A DNA stretch of 11,327 nt, taken from the NCBI GenBank assembly GCA_029259675.1, contig JAJDES010000438.1, forward strand, positions 1 through 11,327. The letters are read 5' to 3'. The position numbers and the translations under genes are program-made. The first letter of the stretch is position 1, and each line of letters starts with the position of its first letter. The stretch comes from Planctomycetota bacterium. GTDB lineage: Bacteria; Planctomycetota; UBA1135; GCA-002686595. A model generated the notes under the pieces. That model had not been told where the DNA came from. It made no database searches and saw nothing but the letters and a program-made list of their open reading frames with translations. Positions 6,796 to 11,327 of this stretch are shown piece after piece.

Positions 6796-7794
6796 TTACT
6801 CGGGTCGGTACTTTGCTCCCAGCTCCAATTCCATTGCGATGAGCTTGGCCTTGATTTCGGTCAGGCTGGTCTTGCCGAGATTTTTGAGGTTCATGACCTC
6901 TTGCTCGGAAAGGGAAACCAGCTCACCGATGGTTTTGATATTGGCACTGTCGAGGCAGTTGCGCGCACGAACGGAAAGCTCCAGATCGGAAATCGGACGA
7001 ACTAAGTCCGAATCGCCCTCTTCAACCTTGCGCTCTTCAGTAGCGAATTCGGCATGACTCGGGGAACCGACCACAAGCTTGTCATCCCGACTCTGATCAA
7101 ACAGAACGAAGGGGTTGAGGTGCTTGCGGTAGATCTTGGCAGCTTCCACCAGGGCCAGGTCGGGTGAAATCGTTCCGTCAGTCCAAATCTCCACGATCAA
7201 ACGATCGTAGTTCGTGAACTTGCCGACGCGAGTGGCTTCGACCGTATAGCGCACGCGCAATACCGGCGAATAAATCGAGTCGATCGGAATCGTTCCCAGC
7301 TCGTGAAACTCAGACACGTTCTCTTCGGCCGGGACGTAACCACGCCCCTTGCTGACCTCAAGATCGATGTTGAGCTCGCGATCCAGAGACAGGTTGGCGA
7401 TCACCATATCGGTGTTCACAACCCTTGTGTCCCCGGGGCAGACGACGTCTGCGCCGGTCACCGGCCCCTTCCCGCTGGCGCGCACCTGGCAGGAAATGTT
7501 GCCATCTCCAGGGTGCTGAATGCGCAAGCGCTTCAGGTTGAGGACGATATCAGTAACGTCCTCAAAAACTCCCTCGAGGGAAGCGAATTCATGCTCGACG
7601 CCTTCAATCTTCACGGAGGTGACCGCAGTCCCCTCAATAGATGAAAGCAGCACGCGCCGCAGGCCGTTGCCGATCGTGTGGCCGAAGCCACGCTCGAAAG
7701 GTTCAACGACAAAACGGCCGTAGTTTTCTGTCAGCGTGCCGGAGTCAGACTCTACAACACTCGGCAGCTCAAAATTTCGCCAGCGAATCCTCAT
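6796..7794 (-). CDS. rpoA: DNA-directed RNA polymerase subunit alpha
   Basis: A full-length 332-residue alpha subunit. It dimerises to nucleate RNA polymerase assembly and contacts promoter UP elements and activators. Residues 1-232 are the N-terminal assembly domain; the dimer helix block FVVEPFERGFGHTIGNGLRRVLLSS (split here as residues 28-40 and 41-52) is strongly conserved. Residues 266-325 are the C-terminal DNA-binding domain (LELSVRARNC, then LKNLGKTSLTEIK), intact with its helix-hairpin-helix. An acidic linker (about 250-265) joins them. The opening MRIRWRNFELPS resembles planctomycete alpha subunits as far as I recall. The ATG follows the rpsD stop by 17 bases, with a GGAG about 9 bases upstream. 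Confidence 0.98.
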   Translation of the reverse strand: MRIRWRNFELPSVVESDSGTLTENYGRFVVEPFERGFGHTIGNGLRRVLLSSIEGTAVTSVKIEGVEHEFASLEGVFEDVTDIVLNLKRLRIQHPGDGNISCQVRASGKGPVTGADVVCPGDTRVVNTDMVIANLSLDRELNIDLEVSKGRGYVPAEENVSEFHELGTIPIDSIYSPVLRVRYTVEATRVGKFTNYDRLIVEIWTDGTISPDLALVEAAKIYRKHLNPFVLFDQSRDDKLVVGSPSHAEFATEERKVEEGDSDLVRPISDLELSVRARNCLDSANIKTIGELVSLSEQEVMNLKNLGKTSLTEIKAKLIAMELELGAKYRPE

Positions 7795-7811
7795 TCGACT
7801 GTTACTCCGAG

Positions 7812-8438
7812 TTACTTCGAGCAGAGCTCGATAATCAGTTGTTCTTGGATCGGGTGCGGCACATGGTCGCGACGCGGCAGCGTCACGATCGTAAATTTCA
7901 TCTCGTCGCTCTTGACCTCAAGCCAATCCGGGACGGTCTGGGACTTGTTCACTTCGAGCGCATCGGAAATCAGCTTGCGCGTCTTTTCCGTGTTGCGCAC
8001 GGTGACGACGTCGCCGGGGCGCACGCGATAGGACACGATGTCGACGCGCCTGTCGTTTACCCGGAAGTGGCCGTGGTTGACCATTTGACGCGCGTGGTTG
8101 CGCGACAGGGCGAATCCGCTGGCCAAGACGACGCTGTCCAAACGGCGCTCGAGCAGAGCCAACAGGTTTTCACCGGTGTTGCCCTTCATGCGTTCCGCAG
8201 TCTGGAAATAGATGCGGAATTGGCGCTCGAGCACACCGTAGATGCGCTTCAGCTTTTGCTTTTCACGCAGGTGGACGCCGTAGTCGGTGACCTTGATGCG
8301 CTTCTGGGCGTGAACTCCCGGCGGATAGTCGCGCCTGGAGAGCGCGCACTTGTCTGCGAAACATCTCTGACCTTTGAGGAAGAGTTTCATCCCCTCTCGG
8401 CGGCAGAGCTTGCACTTTTTGTCGATCAGTCGAGCCAT
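7812..8438 (-). CDS. rpsD: Small ribosomal subunit protein uS4
   Basis: A 208-residue S4, a primary 16S rRNA binder that starts 30S assembly. In some bacteria it also represses its own operon. The N-terminus holds four cysteines (C9, C12, C26, C31) spaced as in the zinc-binding form of S4, followed by the conserved RRDYPPG. Residues about 99-145 are the S4 RNA-binding domain (RLDSVVLASGF, then HFRVNDRRVDIVSYRVRPGD). Length is normal. AGGA precedes the ATG by about 7 bases. It lies 38 bases after rpsK and 17 before rpoA. No S4-type leader structure was identified. Confidence 0.98.
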   Translation of the reverse strand: MARLIDKKCKLCRREGMKLFLKGQRCFADKCALSRRDYPPGVHAQKRIKVTDYGVHLREKQKLKRIYGVLERQFRIYFQTAERMKGNTGENLLALLERRLDSVVLASGFALSRNHARQMVNHGHFRVNDRRVDIVSYRVRPGDVVTVRNTEKTRKLISDALEVNKSQTVPDWLEVKSDEMKFTIVTLPRRDHVPHPIQEQLIIELCSK

Positions 8439-8476
8439 AGTCAGTTCCTAGTGACGGGTCTTTCAGGTTTTGGGCG

Positions 8477-8881
8477 TTAGACCCGGCGGCGCTTGCGCGC
8501 TCGGCAGCCGTTGTGGGGAAGCGGCGTGACGTCTTCGATCGAGACGACTTTGAGACCGGAGTTGGACAGCGCTCGGATGGCCGATTCGCGCCCCGAACCG
8601 GCGCCGCGCACACGAACTTCCACTTCGCGCATACCGTGCCGCATGGCGGCGGCGGCGGCGCGATCGGCAGCGCGTTGAGCGGCGAAGGGCGTACTCTTGC
8701 GCGTGCCCTTGAAGCCCATGGCTCCGGCACTGCCCCAAGAAACCGTATCCCCGGTCACAGTTGTAATCGTGATGTGGGTGTTGTTGTAGGTGGACTTGAC
8801 GTGCACCACACCCTTGGCGATGTTCTTGCGCGGCTTGCGCTTGGCCGTTTTGGTCGGCGCGTTGGTCGTTGCTTTAGCCAT
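8477..8881 (-). CDS. rpsK: Small ribosomal subunit protein uS11
   Basis: A 134-residue S11, part of the 30S platform near the mRNA exit. The Lys-rich N-terminal tail (about 1-22) is followed by the family core GVVHVKSTYNNTHITIT, GSAGAMGFKGTRKSTPFAAQ and GSGRESAIRAL. The C-terminus is the standard TPLPHNGCRARKRRRV. The start codon lies 4 bases after the rpsM stop, with no strong Shine-Dalgarno at the usual distance, so it is probably translated by coupling to rpsM. Confidence 0.98.
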   Translation of the reverse strand: MAKATTNAPTKTAKRKPRKNIAKGVVHVKSTYNNTHITITTVTGDTVSWGSAGAMGFKGTRKSTPFAAQRAADRAAAAAMRHGMREVEVRVRGAGSGRESAIRALSNSGLKVVSIEDVTPLPHNGCRARKRRRV

Positions 8882-8885
8882 CGGA

Positions 8886-9269
8886 CTACTTCATTCCTTT
8901 CACGGACTTCTTGCCGGCAACCGTCTTCTTGGGACCCTTGCGACCGCGCGCATTGGTCCGCGTGCGCTGACCGCGAACGGGCAGGCTGCGACGGTGGCGA
9001 ATACCGCGGTAACATCCGATGTCGCGCAACCGGTTGATCGCAGCAGTCAATTGACGCCGCAGGTTGCCCTCCACCGTGTATTCCTTTTGCAGGTGCGTGG
9101 CGAGCTTGGTGATTTGCTCTTCCGTCAGGTCGTTGGCCTTGAGGCCGTGATCCAATCCGAGCTCATCACAGACCTTGAGGGCCGTGACGCGTCCGATTCC
9201 GAAAATGTAGGTGAGCGAGATCTCAAGGCGCTTGTGGCCGGGGATATCAACTCCAATTACACGGGGCAT
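8886..9269 (-). CDS. rpsM: Small ribosomal subunit protein uS13
   Basis: A 127-residue S13, a 30S head protein that contacts 5S/23S bridges and the P-site tRNA. It starts with MPRVIGVDIPGHKRLEISL and has the helix-two-turn-helix region with YIFGIGR. RLRDIGCYRGIRHRRSLPVRG and the basic tail RTRTNARGRKGPKKTVAGKK are characteristic. Length is normal. A strong AGGAG sits 7 bases before the ATG. It lies 10 bases after rpmJ. Confidence 0.98.
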   Translation of the reverse strand: MPRVIGVDIPGHKRLEISLTYIFGIGRVTALKVCDELGLDHGLKANDLTEEQITKLATHLQKEYTVEGNLRRQLTAAINRLRDIGCYRGIRHRRSLPVRGQRTRTNARGRKGPKKTVAGKKSVKGMK

Positions 9270-9279
9270 GCCGAATCTC

Positions 9280-9399
9280 CTACTTGCCTTGACGTTGTTT
9301 ATGTCGCGGGTCGGCCTTACAGATGACCCGAACCACGCCCTTACGCTTAATGATCTTGCAATGCATGCAGATCCGACGAACGCTGCTGCGTACTTTCAT
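9280..9399 (-). CDS. rpmJ: Large ribosomal subunit protein bL36
   Basis: A 39-residue protein beginning MKVRSSVRRICMHCK and ending ICKADPRHKQRQGK. Zinc-ribbon ligands C11, C14, C27 and H33 are all present, so this is the zinc-binding form. L36 sits in 23S rRNA and stabilises its folding. It is slightly longer than the usual 37-38 residues. Its ATG overlaps the infA stop (ATGA), indicating coupled translation, and GGAGAGG lies upstream inside infA. Position between infA and rpsM is the standard one. Confidence 0.97.
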   Translation of the reverse strand: MKVRSSVRRICMHCKIIKRKGVVRVICKADPRHKQRQGK

Positions 9400-9635
9400 C
9401 TTCTACCTCTCCGCTTCCGATCGCCGCGGTAGGTGATTCGACCTTTGGTCAAATCGTAGGGCGACATCTCAACGGTAATCTTGTCTCCGGGCAGGATGCG
9501 GATGTAGTGCATCCGCATCTTCCCACTTACGTGTGCGAGAATCTCGTGACCTGATTCCAACTTGGCCCGAAAGCGTGCGTTGGGCAGTGCCTCGGTCACA
9601 ATGGCCTCAACAGTGATCGGTTCTTCTTTAGCCAT
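9396..9635 (-). CDS. infA: Translation initiation factor IF-1
   Basis: A 79-residue IF-1, the OB-fold protein that occupies the ribosomal A site during initiation. The family core is intact: ITVEAIVTEALPNARFRAKL, HEILAHVSGKMRMHYIRILPGD, and KITVEMSPYDLTKGRITYR. The tail (GDRKRRGRR) is a few basic residues longer than a minimal IF-1. The start overlaps the 3' end of adk by 8 bases, with GGAG 7 bases upstream inside adk. Confidence 0.98.
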   Translation of the reverse strand: MAKEEPITVEAIVTEALPNARFRAKLESGHEILAHVSGKMRMHYIRILPGDKITVEMSPYDLTKGRITYRGDRKRRGRR

Positions 9636-10287
9636 CAGCCTTCTCCTTCGCGGGAACGTGACTGATTAGCTCAGTAAACACTTCATCGGGCGAACGCACC
9701 CCGTTGATGCTCTTCAGAACCCCTTGGGCTCCATAGAACTTCTCCACGGGTGCCGTTTGCTCGTGATACACAGCAAGACGCTGCCCGACAACGTCGGCGG
9801 CATCATCCTTGCGCTGGTAAAGCTCTCCCCCACAGTTGTCGCAAACGCCCTCAGCTTTGGGCGGCGAAAACTTGGCATGGTGGATATGTGAGCAACCGCG
9901 GCAAAGCAAGCGTCCCGAAGCGCGCTCGACGATCAAATCGTCGGGTACTTCAAGGTTCAGCGCCAAGAGCTCGACGGAGTCCCCCAAGCGCTCACCCAAG
10001 GCCTCGGCCTGGGGCACGGTGCGCGGGAAACCGTCGAGAATGTAGCCGGCTGCGCAATCCTTGCGCGAGACGCGGTCGAAAAGCATGTCGAGCACCAACT
10101 CGTCGGGGACGAGATTGCCGCTTTCCATGTAACCCTTGACCTTCTTGCCGAGCGCAGTCTCCTGCTTCAGATTCTCACGGAACAGGTCGCCTGTGGAAAT
10201 GTGAGCCAAAGACGCGTGGGCACTGAGCCGCGCGGCTTGGGTTCCTTTTCCGGCGCCCGGAGCGCCCATGAGGATGATCACTTGCAT
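9628..10287 (-). CDS. adk: Adenylate kinase
   Basis: A 219-residue cytosolic adenylate kinase (2 ADP to ATP + AMP). The Walker A loop GAPGAGKGTQ is at residues 8-17; the AMP-binding region contains DGFPRT (85-90) with the key R89. The LID is the long form and carries C129-x2-C132 and C149-x2-C152, a complete zinc knuckle, followed by QRKDDAADVVGQRL. AAGGGGTG is a good Shine-Dalgarno overlapping the secY end. The gene sits 4 bases after secY, the usual partner. Unlike many operons, no map follows. Confidence 0.97.
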   Translation of the reverse strand: MQVIILMGAPGAGKGTQAARLSAHASLAHISTGDLFRENLKQETALGKKVKGYMESGNLVPDELVLDMLFDRVSRKDCAAGYILDGFPRTVPQAEALGERLGDSVELLALNLEVPDDLIVERASGRLLCRGCSHIHHAKFSPPKAEGVCDNCGGELYQRKDDAADVVGQRLAVYHEQTAPVEKFYGAQGVLKSINGVRSPDEVFTELISHVPAKEKADG

Positions 10288-10291
10288 GGCA

Positions 10292-11327
10292 TCACCCCTT
10301 GGACTTCTCCTTGGAGGTCTTGCGTGCCCAGCCGGCTTGGTTGCCTTCGGACATGCCGTCGTAATTGCGCATGACCAGCTGAGCGTTCAGCTTCTCCACC
10401 AAATCGAGCGCCACACCGACAACGATCAGGACCGAAGTGCCGCCCAGGAAGTAGGCCAATTGGCCGTTCAGAGCGGGAATGTTGGCCGTGATGAAGTTGG
10501 GCACGACGGCGATGATCGCCAGGAAAACGGCGCCCGCCAGGGTAATGCGCTGCAGGATGCCCTTGAGGTAACTGGCCGTTCGAGCTCCGGGCCGAATGCC
10601 GGGCACGAAGGAACCGTGCTCGCGCAGGTTGTCGGCAATCTCCTCAGGCCGGAACATCAGGTTGTTCCAGACGAAGCAGAAGATGAACACGAGCGACAGC
10701 TGCATCGTGATGAAGATGAAGCCGTCCTGGTCGTACAGGATCGAGGTCAAGCCGCTCAATCCGAGCGCGTCAAACAACACGCTGGGGATGATGAAGATGG
10801 CCGAGGCGAAGATGATCGGCATCACGCCGGCCATGTTGATCTTGAGCGGCAAGTAGTGGCGCTGACCGCCGTAGACCTTGCGACCGCGGGTCAAGCGCGC
10901 GTACTGAATCGGAATCCGACGCTCGCCTTTTTGCATGGCCACGACGACGACGACAATGCTGATCCAAATGGCCAACAGGGTGACAATCGTGTTCCAGGAG
11001 TCGTCCTGGCGCTCGTAGACCTGCTGCAGACTGCTGGGCATGGTGGCAATAATGCCGGCCATGATGATCAGGGAAGCGCCGTTGCCGACTCCGTGCTCGG
11101 TAATCAGCTCGCCGATCCACATCACGAGGATGGCGCCTGCGGTCAGGCCCAGGATCACGATCAAGGCCAATTGCAGGCCGGGCTCCACCCCTTGCGCCAG
11201 CTGAATGCCTCCGTCGGCCGGCTTGAATACCCCGACGTAGATGAACAGGGCCTGCAAGAGCGCGATCGGGACGGTCGCCAGACGCGTCCACTGGTTGATC
11301 TTCTTTTGACCGGCCGGGCCCTCTTTT
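10292..11327 (-). CDS. secY: Protein translocase subunit SecY (5' end beyond window)
   Basis: The frame is open to the right edge; at least 344 residues of the usual 430-450 are present, starting near the second cytoplasmic loop (KEGPAGQKKINQWTRLATV). Visible are about eight transmembrane segments corresponding to TM3-TM10. The family landmarks include IGELITEHGVGNGASLIIMA, the cytoplasmic loop GERRIPIQYARL, the large loop FRPEEIADNLREHGSFVPG, and the last segment YFLGGTSVLIVVGVALDLV. SecY is the pore of the Sec translocon and would export the two secreted propeller proteins encoded to the left. The true start lies outside the window. Confidence 0.97.
   Translation of the reverse strand, partial: KEGPAGQKKINQWTRLATVPIALLQALFIYVGVFKPADGGIQLAQGVEPGLQLALIVILGLTAGAILVMWIGELITEHGVGNGASLIIMAGIIATMPSSLQQVYERQDDSWNTIVTLLAIWISIVVVVVAMQKGERRIPIQYARLTRGRKVYGGQRHYLPLKINMAGVMPIIFASAIFIIPSVLFDALGLSGLTSILYDQDGFIFITMQLSLVFIFCFVWNNLMFRPEEIADNLREHGSFVPGIRPGARTASYLKGILQRITLAGAVFLAIIAVVPNFITANIPALNGQLAYFLGGTSVLIVVGVALDLVEKLNAQLVMRNYDGMSEGNQAGWARKTSKEKSKG

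Overview
The window looks like a bacterial chromosome, and everything confidently coding is on the minus strand. The strongest lineage hint is the RNA polymerase alpha subunit. Its opening residues (MRIRWRNFELPS, then a FVVEPFERGFGHTIGN block) resemble, from memory, the alpha subunits of Planctomycetota. Large secreted beta-propeller proteins beside housekeeping genes fit that kind of organism. This lineage call is an inference, not a database result.

Right half (about 6300-11327): the distal part of the conserved spc/alpha ribosomal operon, read right to left as secY (start beyond the right edge), adk, infA, rpmJ, rpsM, rpsK, rpsD, rpoA, rplQ. It makes the protein-export channel, adenylate kinase, initiation factor IF-1, ribosomal proteins L36, S13, S11, S4 and L17, and RNA polymerase alpha. 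Genes are tightly packed or overlapping (adk/infA by 8 bases, infA/rpmJ by 4), except for a 97-base spacer before rplQ. A methionine aminopeptidase gene (map), often found between adk and infA, is absent. The operon ends in two strong hairpins (6253-6289 and 6182-6220).

Middle (about 5721-6181): a noncoding stretch with several more inverted repeats, including a perfect 14-base palindrome, and a pair of 9-base direct repeats just upstream of the next gene.

Left half (1-5720): two genes for exported proteins. The first (3177-5720) encodes an 847-residue protein with a signal peptide, an N-terminal beta-rich domain and 14 FG-GAP/VCBS-type repeats with a 49-residue period and calcium-loop motifs. 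The second (2380 to beyond the left edge) encodes a secreted PQQ-like beta-propeller protein with 13 recurring tryptophan-ended repeats in the 793 visible residues. Its reading frame is open over the whole stretch, and its start looks leaderless. Between them (2381-3176) lies a mostly noncoding gap holding an ATG-less plus-strand reading frame that may be a gene remnant.

No complete novel system is evident. The most interesting parts are the two propeller proteins, the structured intergenic region after rplQ, and the possible gene remnant.
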